A stretch of DNA of 9,995 bases from Thermodesulfovibrionales bacterium (GTDB lineage Bacteria > Nitrospirota > Thermodesulfovibrionia > Thermodesulfovibrionales > UBA1546): positions 1-9,995 of the forward strand of contig JASEHP010000048.1 in NCBI GenBank assembly GCA_030018605.1, in the 5' to 3' direction. Positions 1 through 6,517 of this stretch are shown here, one piece after another. Each line of letters opens with the position of its first letter. Position 1 is the stretch's first letter. The notes beneath the pieces are model-generated. The model was not told the DNA's origin. It made no database searches and was given only the letters and a program-made list of their open reading frames with translations. A program made the position numbers and the translations under genes.

Positions 1-1466
1 TTAAAGAGTTTAAGTCTCTATGCAGAAAGGGAAATCTCATCCCTGTCTATAGGGAAATCCTTGCTGATTTTGACACTCCTGTCTCTGCATTTTTAAAGAT
101 TGACAAAAGCCCTTCCTTCCTGCTTGAGAGTGTAGTAGGAGGAGAGAAATGGGCAAGATATTCCTTCCTCGGAACAAATCCGTCAAAGGTTATAAAGGGG
201 AGGGGAAAGAATATAGAGATAAGAGAAAGAGGCAGGAAGCCGGTTGTATTTGAGGCAGATGACCCTGTAGATGTGCTTAAAAAAGAGATAGCCCTTTACA
301 AGCCTGTTGATGTCCAGGGGCTTCCGAGATTTTCAGGCGGATTGGTCGGATATATGGGCTATGACATGGTCAGATTTTTTGAGCGTGTTCCTGACAGCAA
401 AAAACCCGGCATTGATCTGCCTGATATGTTCTTTATGCTTGCTGACACAATGCTGATATTCGACAGCCTTAAGCAGAAGATAAAGATTGTTTCTAACGTG
501 CATGTAGGCGGGAAAAGCCCTGCAAAGGTGTATAAAGAGGCAGTGGAGAAGATAGATGCGATAACAGAAAAGCTAAAAGGGTCAAAGGGTCAAAGGGTCA
601 AAGGGTCAAAGGGTCAAAATGTAAAACGGAAATTCAAATCAAGCTTTGGGACGAGAGAGGCTTTTGAGAAAGCTGTGCTTAAGTCAAAAGAATATATTGC
701 GGCAGGCGATATATTTCAGGTTGTGCTCTCGCAGAGGTTTGAGAGAAAATCCGGTGTTGAGCCTTTTGATGTCTACCGTGCGCTGCGTGTGATAAATCCG
801 TCTCCATATATGTATTACATTGACACAGGAGATGCGGAAATTGTTGGCTCATCTCCTGAGATACTTGTGAGGCTTGAAGGAGAAAAAGTTGTACTCAGGC
901 CTATTGCAGGCACAAGGAGACGGGGTGAGACAGATGCAGAGGATAAGGCTCTGGAAGAGGAGCTAAAAAAAGACCCGAAGGAAATGGCAGAGCATATAAT
1001 GCTTGTTGACCTCGGAAGGAATGATGTCGGCAGGGTTGCCGAGAAAGGCTCTGTTAATGTGACAGAACTAATGGCTGTTGAAAGATACAGCCATGTGATG
1101 CACATGGTCTCCAATGTTGAAGGAAATCTTGAGAAAGGCCTTGATGCGTTTGATGTGCTTCGGGCATGTTTTCCGGCAGGCACTGTGACTGGCGCTCCGA
1201 AGGTCAGGGCAATGGAGATTATAGATGAACTTGAGCCGATAAAGAGAGGGCCTTATGCAGGGGCTATTGGGTATTTCAGCTATTCAGGGAATATGGATAC
1301 GTGCATTACGATAAGAACGCTTATAATAAAAAATGGGAAGGTTTATGTTCAGGCAGGCGCGGGAATTGTTGCGGATTCAGTGCCTGAGAGGGAATACACG
1401 GAAACGGTTAACAAGGCAATGGGGATGATGAAGGCGGTGGATATGGCGGAGAGAGGATTAGAATAA
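1..1466 (+). CDS. trpE: Anthranilate synthase component I (5' end cut by window edge)
   Basis: Catalyses chorismate to anthranilate, the first committed step of tryptophan synthesis, using ammonia from TrpG. The frame is open from base 3 (487 residues visible), so the GTG at 273 is not the real start; probably only 5-15 N-terminal residues are missing. Visible residue 40-43 LLES, followed by WARYSFLG, is the N-terminal domain motif tied to tryptophan feedback binding, which marks TrpE rather than PabB. The chorismate-binding domain follows: AGDIFQVVLSQRF, GRNDVGRVA (near residue 338), FPAGTVTGAPKVRAMEII (near 390), GAIGYFSYSGNMDTCI and QAGAGIVADSVPE. Residues about 193-206, in the linker between the domains, are encoded by a tandem octamer and read as a low-complexity Lys/Gly/Ser/Gln stretch. 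The TAA stop lies inside the left end of a non-coding element. Family identity is secure. Confidence 0.96.
   Translation, partial: KEFKSLCRKGNLIPVYREILADFDTPVSAFLKIDKSPSFLLESVVGGEKWARYSFLGTNPSKVIKGRGKNIEIRERGRKPVVFEADDPVDVLKKEIALYKPVDVQGLPRFSGGLVGYMGYDMVRFFERVPDSKKPGIDLPDMFFMLADTMLIFDSLKQKIKIVSNVHVGGKSPAKVYKEAVEKIDAITEKLKGSKGQRVKGSKGQNVKRKFKSSFGTREAFEKAVLKSKEYIAAGDIFQVVLSQRFERKSGVEPFDVYRALRVINPSPYMYYIDTGDAEIVGSSPEILVRLEGEKVVLRPIAGTRRRGETDAEDKALEEELKKDPKEMAEHIMLVDLGRNDVGRVAEKGSVNVTELMAVERYSHVMHMVSNVEGNLEKGLDAFDVLRACFPAGTVTGAPKVRAMEIIDELEPIKRGPYAGAIGYFSYSGNMDTCITIRTLIIKNGKVYVQAGAGIVADSVPEREYTETVNKAMGMMKAVDMAERGLE
579..618 (+). repeat. Five perfect copies of octamer GGGTCAAA inside trpE
   Basis: Units start at 579, 587, 595, 603 and 611, preceded by AAAA. 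Because 8 is not a multiple of 3, all three frames are cycled and the peptide has an 8-residue period (KGSKGQRV then KGSKGQNV). It falls in the interdomain linker of TrpE, where extra length is tolerated. Gain or loss of one unit would shift the frame before the catalytic domain. Confidence 0.95.
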
Positions 1467-1665
1467 GCATGACTAACTTTCGCTTACCCAGATATTTTTC
1501 GACAGTTCTAAGCTCTTTCCGTTACAGCTTCGAAACTCGCCTTGCAGGCTCAGACAGTCGAAGCTGTGGACACTGCAATTCGCTTCCGCGCTCGGGCGGA
1601 TTCGCCGAGGCAAAAAGAACTGTTACCGAAAAATCTCTAATATCGCTCAAGCCAGCCATGCTTAT
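1463..1665. repeat. Candidate MITE-like folded element between trpE and trpG
   Basis: A ~203-bp stretch bounded by a perfect 9-bp terminal inverted repeat, ATAAGCATG at 1463-1471 and its complement at 1657-1665. Nested inside are further complementary pairs: 1494-1501 with 1627-1634 (ATTTTTCG), 1502-1509 with 1616-1623 (ACAGTTCT), and a hairpin 1524-1532 with 1559-1567 (ACAGCTTCG). The pairs nest correctly, so the whole segment can fold as one long imperfect hairpin. An open frame at 1469-1690 gives a Cys/Arg/Ser-rich peptide with no ribosome binding site or family resemblance, so I treat it as non-coding. It carries the trpE stop codon and separates two genes that normally abut. Whether it is a dispersed mobile repeat or a local structured RNA cannot be decided from one copy. 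Confidence 0.55.
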
Positions 1666-1668
1666 ATC

Positions 1669-1673
1669 GAGGG
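1669..1673 (+). promoter_or_regulatory. Ribosome binding site of trpG
   Basis: GAGGG ends 7 nt before the ATG at 1681. It lies just outside the folded element, so trpG keeps its own translation signal, and it supports the ATG at 1681 over the in-frame ATG at 1690. Confidence 0.7.
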
Positions 1674-1680
1674 TAATTTT

Positions 1681-2250
1681 ATGCTGTTAATGGTTGATAA
1701 CTACGATTCTTTTACCTACAACCTTGTCCAGCATCTCGGAGAGCTTGGAGAGGATATAAAGGTTTTCAGGAATGACAAGATTACAATAGAAGAGATTGAA
1801 AGATTGAACCCTAAAAGCATTGTCATCTCCCCGGGACCGTGTACCCCTAAAGAAGCAGGCATATCAATAGACGTGATTAAGCGTTTTGCAGGCAAAGTCC
1901 CGATCCTCGGCGTTTGTCTGGGGCATCAGGCAATAGGCGCTGCTTTCGGAGGAGACATAATCAGGGCGCCGAGGCTTATGCACGGAAAGACCTCAATGAT
2001 ACATCATGACGGCAGGACGATATTTGAAGGGCTTCCAAATCCTTTTGAGGCAACAAGGTACCATTCGCTGATAATCAAGAAAGAGACCTTGCCTGACTGC
2101 CTTGAGATTACCGCATGGACTGATCAGGATGAGATTATGGGGGTGAGGCATAAAGAATTTATTGTTGAAGGCGTGCAGTTTCATCCAGAGTCAATACTGA
2201 CAAAAGTCGGAAAAGACCTTCTGAAAAACTTCCTGAAACTGCGAATATAA
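1681..2250 (+). CDS. trpG: Anthranilate synthase component II (glutamine amidotransferase)
   Basis: Hydrolyses glutamine and passes ammonia to TrpE; in many bacteria the same subunit also serves p-aminobenzoate synthase as PabA. A class I glutamine amidotransferase of 189 residues, normal for the family. It opens with NYDSFTYNLVQ, has the SPGPCTPKEAG oxyanion-strand motif at residues 50-60, the nucleophile Cys79 in GVCLGHQAIG, and the His168/Glu170 pair in VQFHPES. It lies 214 bp after trpE because of the inserted element. The next gene is proA after only 14 nt rather than trpD, so the trp genes are split in this genome. The amphibolic TrpG/PabA role cannot be excluded. Confidence 0.95.
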   Translation: MLLMVDNYDSFTYNLVQHLGELGEDIKVFRNDKITIEEIERLNPKSIVISPGPCTPKEAGISIDVIKRFAGKVPILGVCLGHQAIGAAFGGDIIRAPRLMHGKTSMIHHDGRTIFEGLPNPFEATRYHSLIIKKETLPDCLEITAWTDQDEIMGVRHKEFIVEGVQFHPESILTKVGKDLLKNFLKLRI

Positions 2251-2264
2251 AATCCGGAGGAGAG

Positions 2265-3521
2265 ATGGATATTAAGGCTTATGTTCTGAAAAAGGCGAAG
2301 GCAGCCAAAGAAGGCGCGAGGCTGCTTGCAAGAGCGTCTTCTAAAGAAAAGAACAATGCGCTTTTAAAGATGGCTGATGCGCTTAAAAAACGCAAGGCAG
2401 AACTTATAAAGGAGAATAAAAAAGATATTGCCTTTGCAGAAAAAAAGGGACTCTCAAAAGCGATGATAGACAGACTTGCCCTGAACGAAAAGCGCATAAA
2501 TGAGATGGCGCAAGGATTAATTGAGGTTGCGGCTCTTTCAGACCCTGTCGGAGAAGTGATAAAGATGTGGCAGAGGCCTAACGGCATGGTTGTCGGAAAG
2601 ATGCGCGTGCCTATCGGAGTTATCGGCATAATCTATGAATCAAGGCCTAATGTTACGGCAGATGCAACGAGCCTGTGCTTAAAAGCTGGGAATGCTGTAA
2701 TCCTGCGCGGAGGCTCAGAGGCGATAAATTCAAATAAAGCGATTGTAAAGATACTGAGGGATGTGGCAAAGACGGCAGGGCTTGATGAAAACGCAATAAC
2801 ATTCATTGATATACCTGAAAGAGAAGCCATTATGGAGATGCTTAAGCTTGAGGGGATTGTTGACCTTATAATCCCGCGCGGAGGCGAAGGATTGATAAGA
2901 GCAGTCACGGCAAATTCAAGAATCCCTGTTCTTAAACATTACAAGGGTGTATGCCATGTGTTTGTTGACAGGGACGCTGACCTGAAGATGGCTGAGGATA
3001 TATGCTTTAATGCAAAGGTTCAGAGGCCCGGCACCTGCAATGCAATGGAGACAATGCTTGTTGATAAGAAGGTCGTAAAGGCATTTCTGCCCTCAATGAT
3101 TAAGAGGTTTAAAGATGCAAAGGTCAGCCTTAAAGGATGTCCTGAGACAAGGAAGATAGACAAATCCATCGCCATAGTGAATGAGGATGATCTTTATATG
3201 GAGTATCTTGACCTCATCTTGAATGTGAGGGTTGTTAAGGATATGGATGAGGCAATGGAGCATATCGCAAAATACAGCTCAGCGCATTCCGATGCTGTTG
3301 TTACGGAGAATTATGAGAAGGCAATGCGCTTTCTGAAGGAAGTTGATTCATCCGCTGTTTTCGTTAATGCCTCAACGAGATTGAATGATGGTTATCAGTT
3401 CGGCCTTGGCGCTGAGATAGGGATTTCAACGGACAAGATTCATGCAAGGGGGCCGATGGGGCTTGAGGAGCTCACATGCACAAAGTTTATAGTGCTCGGA
3501 GACGGGCAGATTAGAGAATGA
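2265..3521 (+). CDS. proA: Gamma-glutamyl phosphate reductase
   Basis: NADPH-dependent reduction of glutamyl-5-phosphate to glutamate-5-semialdehyde, the second step of proline synthesis from glutamate. At 418 residues it is full length for ProA and covers the aldehyde-dehydrogenase-like fold: IYESRPNVTADATSLCLKAGN (residues 123-143) and the catalytic Cys258 in KVQRPGTCNAMET; the C-terminal FVNASTRLNDG and FGLGAEIGISTDKIHARGPMGL motifs are intact. A strong GGAGGAGAG immediately precedes the ATG. No proB is present, so glutamate 5-kinase must be encoded elsewhere. The proA-nadD-rsfS order matches the widely conserved obg/proBA/nadD/rsfS cluster. The stop TGA sits in an ATGA overlap with the mini-ORF that follows. 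Confidence 0.97.
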   Translation: MDIKAYVLKKAKAAKEGARLLARASSKEKNNALLKMADALKKRKAELIKENKKDIAFAEKKGLSKAMIDRLALNEKRINEMAQGLIEVAALSDPVGEVIKMWQRPNGMVVGKMRVPIGVIGIIYESRPNVTADATSLCLKAGNAVILRGGSEAINSNKAIVKILRDVAKTAGLDENAITFIDIPEREAIMEMLKLEGIVDLIIPRGGEGLIRAVTANSRIPVLKHYKGVCHVFVDRDADLKMAEDICFNAKVQRPGTCNAMETMLVDKKVVKAFLPSMIKRFKDAKVSLKGCPETRKIDKSIAIVNEDDLYMEYLDLILNVRVVKDMDEAMEHIAKYSSAHSDAVVTENYEKAMRFLKEVDSSAVFVNASTRLNDGYQFGLGAEIGISTDKIHARGPMGLEELTCTKFIVLGDGQIRE

Positions 3522-3586
3522 ATCAGCTTAGGGAGGATATGGCATCTTCGCTCATTCTCGCCCAGCCTACAATTAAGATCACTTGA
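3518..3586 (+). CDS. Possible 22-codon coupled mini-ORF between proA and UPF0158
   Basis: A short frame beginning with the ATG of an ATGA overlap with the proA stop and ending in a TGA that overlaps the TTG start of the next gene (TTGA). The peptide is MNQLREDMASSLILAQPTIK plus IT. A second possible start, the ATG at 3539, has GGGAGG (3531-3536) just 2 nt upstream. Overlaps at both ends are typical of translational coupling, and the following gene has no ribosome binding site of its own at a useful distance. The frame could be a leader that feeds ribosomes to the UPF0158 gene, or chance. No family is recognised. Confidence 0.3.
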   Translation: MNQLREDMASSLILAQPTIKIT

Positions 3587-4107
3587 AACTTCTAAAAATA
3601 GATTTCAATGAAATCCGAAAGACGATGGAGGATGTGTCGCGGGATGCATTTGACTATTTTCTTGACCTTGAGACAGGCAGTGTTGCAACAATCTCTGTTG
3701 ATGCGCTTGAAGGAGCAAAGAGCAGCCTTTACAAAGGTGATGAACTTATTGATGAATCCTTGCTCGAGAAATTTAACATGCCTGAATGGATTGAAGATGA
3801 AGTGGAGCTTGCAATAAGAATATTCTCTGAAAAAGAACGATATGTCCGCATCCCTGAAAGAGAGTCAAAAGAGGCTTATAGCCTTATGAAAAAATTTACC
3901 GAGGGGATTGATGAACTAAGACCGCACGACAAACTCTCAGATGCCCTCAACAGCCCGGATGCATTCAGCAGGTTCAAAAAAACGCTTTCCACTTTTCCTG
4001 AGCACAAAAAGAAATGGTTTGCATTAAATGCGAAGGCAATGGAAAAGACAATCACGGATTGGCTTGCCTCAATCGGTGTGAAGCCTGAACAGGAGTATTA
4101 TATATAG
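3583..4107 (+). CDS. UPF0158-family protein of unknown function
   Basis: A 174-residue, acidic, cytoplasmic-looking protein with no signal peptide or membrane segment. It resembles UPF0158: an N-terminal strand then FDYFLDLETGSV (23-34), ERYVRIPERESKEAYSLMKK (85-104), and a C-terminal block RFKKTLSTFPEHKKKWFALN (130-149) ending in WLASIGVKP. No catalytic motif is evident and the biochemical role is unknown. The TTG at 3583 is the first usable start after an in-frame stop at 3574 and retains the family's N-terminal strand; an ATG at 3625 would lose 14 residues and also lacks a good ribosome binding site. The stop TAG directly abuts the nadD ATG, so the two are very likely co-translated. Confidence 0.78.
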   Translation: MKLLKIDFNEIRKTMEDVSRDAFDYFLDLETGSVATISVDALEGAKSSLYKGDELIDESLLEKFNMPEWIEDEVELAIRIFSEKERYVRIPERESKEAYSLMKKFTEGIDELRPHDKLSDALNSPDAFSRFKKTLSTFPEHKKKWFALNAKAMEKTITDWLASIGVKPEQEYYI

Positions 4108-4770
4108 ATGAAACTCGGCATATTCGGCGGGACATTTAATCCAATCCATTATGGGCATCTCATAGCTGCGGAAGAGGTGAAACAAAAACTCGGCATTGAC
4201 AGGATTATCTTTGTGCCTTCAGGCAATCCGCCGCTCAAGGATAAAGAACTTGCAGATGCAAAACACAGATATAAAATGGTAAGGCTTGCCATATCCAAAA
4301 ACCGCTCCTTTGCTGTTTCTGATATTGAATATAAAAAAAAGGATAAATCTTATTCCGTAGACACCATTGAAAAGCTGCGCCGCATTTATCCTGGCGCGAG
4401 GCTTTACTTTATAGCCGGTATTGATGCTTTCATTGACATCCCTAACTGGTGGCAGCCTCAGAGGCTTGTCAGCCTTGCGGATTTCATTATCGTTTCGCGG
4501 CCTGCCTTTAAATTCACAGGCATTGCCTCTTCGCCATATCTGAGGATAAATAAAAATATACTTAAAAAACTTGATGACGCAAAACTTCAAACCTACAAAA
4601 CAAAACTAAAGAGCGGCAGGGACATAATAATACTGCATATCACGCCTGTTGAGGTATCGGCAACCGGCATCAGAAAGATGATAAAACGCGGGAAAAGCAT
4701 AAAATACCTATTGCCAGAAGAAGTTGAATCTTATATAATTACTCATAAGATTTATAAAGTTAAGAGTTGA
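4108..4770 (+). CDS. nadD: Nicotinate-nucleotide adenylyltransferase
   Basis: Transfers AMP from ATP to nicotinate mononucleotide, making deamido-NAD in the NAD pathway. The nucleotidyltransferase signature GGTFNPIHYGH (7-17) and the second ATP-binding motif VSATGIRKMI (183-192, the ISxTxIR signature) are present, with PSGNPPLK (38-45) and SYSVDTIEKL (81-90) between. At 220 residues it is normal size. AGGAG at 4091-4095 is 12 nt upstream of the ATG. The last codons (KVKS and the stop) are made by a heptamer tandem repeat that runs on into the intergenic region, so the natural C-terminus may have been altered by repeat growth. Confidence 0.95.
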   Translation: MKLGIFGGTFNPIHYGHLIAAEEVKQKLGIDRIIFVPSGNPPLKDKELADAKHRYKMVRLAISKNRSFAVSDIEYKKKDKSYSVDTIEKLRRIYPGARLYFIAGIDAFIDIPNWWQPQRLVSLADFIIVSRPAFKFTGIASSPYLRINKNILKKLDDAKLQTYKTKLKSGRDIIILHITPVEVSATGIRKMIKRGKSIKYLLPEEVESYIITHKIYKVKS

Positions 4771-4798
4771 AAGTTGAGAGTTAAGAGTTAAAAGTTAA
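4757..4798 (+). repeat. Six heptamer copies (RAGTTRA) at the 3' end of nadD
   Basis: Units at 4757, 4764, 4771, 4778, 4785 and 4792 read AAGTTAA, GAGTTGA, AAGTTGA, GAGTTAA, GAGTTAA, AAGTTAA. Bases 4799-4816 continue with degenerate copies in inverted orientation, so 4787-4795 and 4807-4815 can pair as a weak A/T-rich stem with one mismatch. The nadD stop codon is inside the second unit. There is no GC-rich stem plus T-run, so I do not call it a terminator. Confidence 0.85.
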
Positions 4799-4828
4799 AA
4801 CTTTCCACTTCTAACTTGATTTTGGAGA

Positions 4829-4835
4829 GGAGGAG
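4829..4835 (+). promoter_or_regulatory. Strong ribosome binding site of rsfS that decides its start
   Basis: GGAGGAG, inside a longer purine run 4824-4837. At 9 nt spacing the in-frame codon is ATA (4845); neighbouring in-frame codons are CCT and TTA. The first canonical in-frame start, GTG 4908, is 72 nt away, too far for this site to serve. Confidence 0.75.
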
Positions 4836-4844
4836 AATCCTTTA

Positions 4845-5186
4845 ATAAAAAGTAAAGCCAAAGCCCTTGCAGCCGCAAAGATAGCAGCGGATAAGAAAGC
4901 CGTAGATGTGCTTGTCCTTGAGCTGAAAGGCTTATCCATCATTGCAGATTATTTTGTCATCTGCTCGGGAGAGAGCACAACACAGGTGAGGGCAATTGTT
5001 GAGGCAATTGCAGAGCACTTTTCCAAGAAAGGCATTCGCCCCCTCGGAATTGAAGGACTGAATTACAGCCACTGGGTGTTAATGGACTGCGGAGATATAA
5101 TTATTCATGTGTTTGAAGAAGAAACAAGGGCATACTATCAGCTTGAAAAACTCTGGCTTGATGCGCCGAGGATACATGTGGAATGA
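4845..5186 (+). CDS. rsfS: Ribosomal silencing factor RsfS, apparent ATA start
   Basis: Binds ribosomal protein uL14 on the 50S subunit and blocks subunit joining, lowering translation when nutrients are short. Motifs: KAKALAAAKIAADKKAVDV (4-22) forming the first helix, ADYFVICSG (34-42), SHWVLMDCGDIIIHVF (75-90) and YYQLEKLWLDAP (97-108). From ATA the product is 113 residues, matching the family length; the first standard start (GTG 4908) would remove the conserved first helix. The frame is open back to a stop at 4812, and between there and 4908 there is no ATG, GTG or TTG. The strong GGAGGAG lies 9 nt before the ATA. Either AUA is used as a rare start codon or the base is a sequencing/assembly error for ATG. 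Gene identity is firm, the start is not. Confidence 0.9.
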   Translation: MKSKAKALAAAKIAADKKAVDVLVLELKGLSIIADYFVICSGESTTQVRAIVEAIAEHFSKKGIRPLGIEGLNYSHWVLMDCGDIIIHVFEEETRAYYQLEKLWLDAPRIHVE

Positions 5187-5203
5187 AAGGTTCATAACTT
5201 ACA

Positions 5204-6517
5204 ATGGGTAAAATTGCAATATTCATATTCATTCTTTTTCTTGCCGGACTTGGCGGGTTTGCGTATGTCAACCAGGAAATAACTACGATAAAGATACCTT
5301 TTGGCGACGCATATGAGACTCCCAAGATAGCGCTGATACTCTTTTCAAGCGTTGCGGGAGCGCTTGCAATGCTCATTGTTTTTACTATAAGAGACACAAA
5401 ACGCTTTATAGATAACCTTCAGTATCAGCGCAAACAGAAAAAAGAGGCAAGAGTTCAGGAGATGTATTCAAAGGCGCTGAATGCGCTTCTTGCTCATAAT
5501 GAGGATGAGGCAAGGGAATCGCTTGAAGGCATCCTTGCGGAAGAGCCGAAACATCTTGACGCGCTGCTCAGGCTCGGCGACATCGCATCTGCCGAAGAGG
5601 AATATCAGAAGGCGACAAGCTTTTATAATAAGGCATTTGCTGCCAATCAGCAGAACCCCGAGGTGCTTTTCTCTCTTGAAAACCTGATGGAAAAAACAGG
5701 AAGGTGGGCAGAGGCGCTGAATTACATAGAGAAAATCCTTGACATAGATACTGACAACCTCAGCGCTCTCTATAAAAAGAGGGCTATCCTCGAAAGGGAT
5801 GAAAAATGGGACGAGCTTGTTGAGGTGCAGAAGACGATACTGAAACATGAACATACAGAAAAAGACCGCCAGAGAGAGCAGATGAACCTCCTTGGTTATA
5901 AGTATGAATACGGCCGCTACAGCCTTGAACGCGGGGATATTGAAAAGGCAAAGAAACTTTTTAAGACACTATTGAGGATGGATATGAATTTTGTGCCTGC
6001 ATACGTCGGACTTGCCGAGGTAATGCTCAGGGAAGGCGAGTCAGAGGATGCCGTAGACTTTCTTGAAAAAAGCTACGATCAGACATCATCCCTGATAATT
6101 CTTGCAAGGCTTGAAGACTTGCTAATAAACATTGGAGAACCTGCAAGGCTCATAAGGCTTTATGGGAACAGCCTGTCAAAAAAGCCCCAGAACCATGCGC
6201 TGAGATTTCTGCTTGGGAAGCTCTACTACAGGCTTGAGATGATAGACGATGCATTTGAAACATTTTCTTACGTTGATGCAAGCGGGATGGCTTCCCCTGA
6301 ACTTTATCAGATAATGGGCGACCTTTATCTCAGGCGCAATCAATGTGACAAGGCAGCCGTGGAATTCAAAAAAGCTGTGGATATGAAAATAGCATTCCGG
6401 CTTCCTTACTGGTGTTCAACTTGCGGCTACTCATCACAGGACTGGTCCGGCAGGTGCCCGAGCTGCAATAACTGGAATACATATACGTTCAAACTTCATG
6501 GGGCAGGCAAAATTTAA
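5204..6517 (+). CDS. Fused LapA-LapB: membrane-anchored TPR protein with zinc ribbon
   Basis: Inner-membrane regulator of lipopolysaccharide synthesis by analogy with E. coli LapA and LapB (YciM), where LapB promotes FtsH degradation of LpxC. Residues 4-23 and 41-62 are two hydrophobic segments flanking a short loop (NQEITTIKIPFG), the LapA/DUF1049 pattern. A basic stretch (66-82) leads into TPR-like helical repeats from about 85 to 397, including GDIASAEEEYQKATSFYNKA, GRWAEALNYIEKIL, GDIEKAKKLFKTLLRM and NQCDKAAVEFKKAVDM. The C-terminus is a rubredoxin-like metal site, Cys404-x2-Cys407 and Cys418-x2-Cys421, as in LapB. The TPR part should face the cytoplasm. The two E. coli proteins are separate; here they are one 437-residue chain. 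The last 20 bases overlap the RNase P gene. Function is inferred from architecture. Confidence 0.85.
   Translation: MGKIAIFIFILFLAGLGGFAYVNQEITTIKIPFGDAYETPKIALILFSSVAGALAMLIVFTIRDTKRFIDNLQYQRKQKKEARVQEMYSKALNALLAHNEDEARESLEGILAEEPKHLDALLRLGDIASAEEEYQKATSFYNKAFAANQQNPEVLFSLENLMEKTGRWAEALNYIEKILDIDTDNLSALYKKRAILERDEKWDELVEVQKTILKHEHTEKDRQREQMNLLGYKYEYGRYSLERGDIEKAKKLFKTLLRMDMNFVPAYVGLAEVMLREGESEDAVDFLEKSYDQTSSLIILARLEDLLINIGEPARLIRLYGNSLSKKPQNHALRFLLGKLYYRLEMIDDAFETFSYVDASGMASPELYQIMGDLYLRRNQCDKAAVEFKKAVDMKIAFRLPYWCSTCGYSSQDWSGRCPSCNNWNTYTFKLHGAGKI

Noticed and set aside
815..1183. 122-codon open frame antisense to trpE
   Set aside because: Ser/Thr-rich shadow of a well-supported trpE reading frame, with no start context.
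1..1466. pabB (aminodeoxychorismate synthase) as an alternative for trpE
   Set aside because: The N-terminal LLES motif and the FPAGTVTGAPK and GAGIVADS patterns fit TrpE.
1469..1690. 73-codon open frame between trpE and trpG
   Set aside because: No ribosome binding site, odd composition, and it coincides with nested inverted repeats; best explained as non-coding element sequence.
4787..4815. Rho-independent terminator after nadD
   Set aside because: The stem is A/T-rich with a mismatch and is not followed by a T-run; it is explained by inverted heptamer copies.
4908..5186. GTG at 4908 as the rsfS start
   Set aside because: It removes the conserved first helix and is 72 nt from the strong ribosome binding site.
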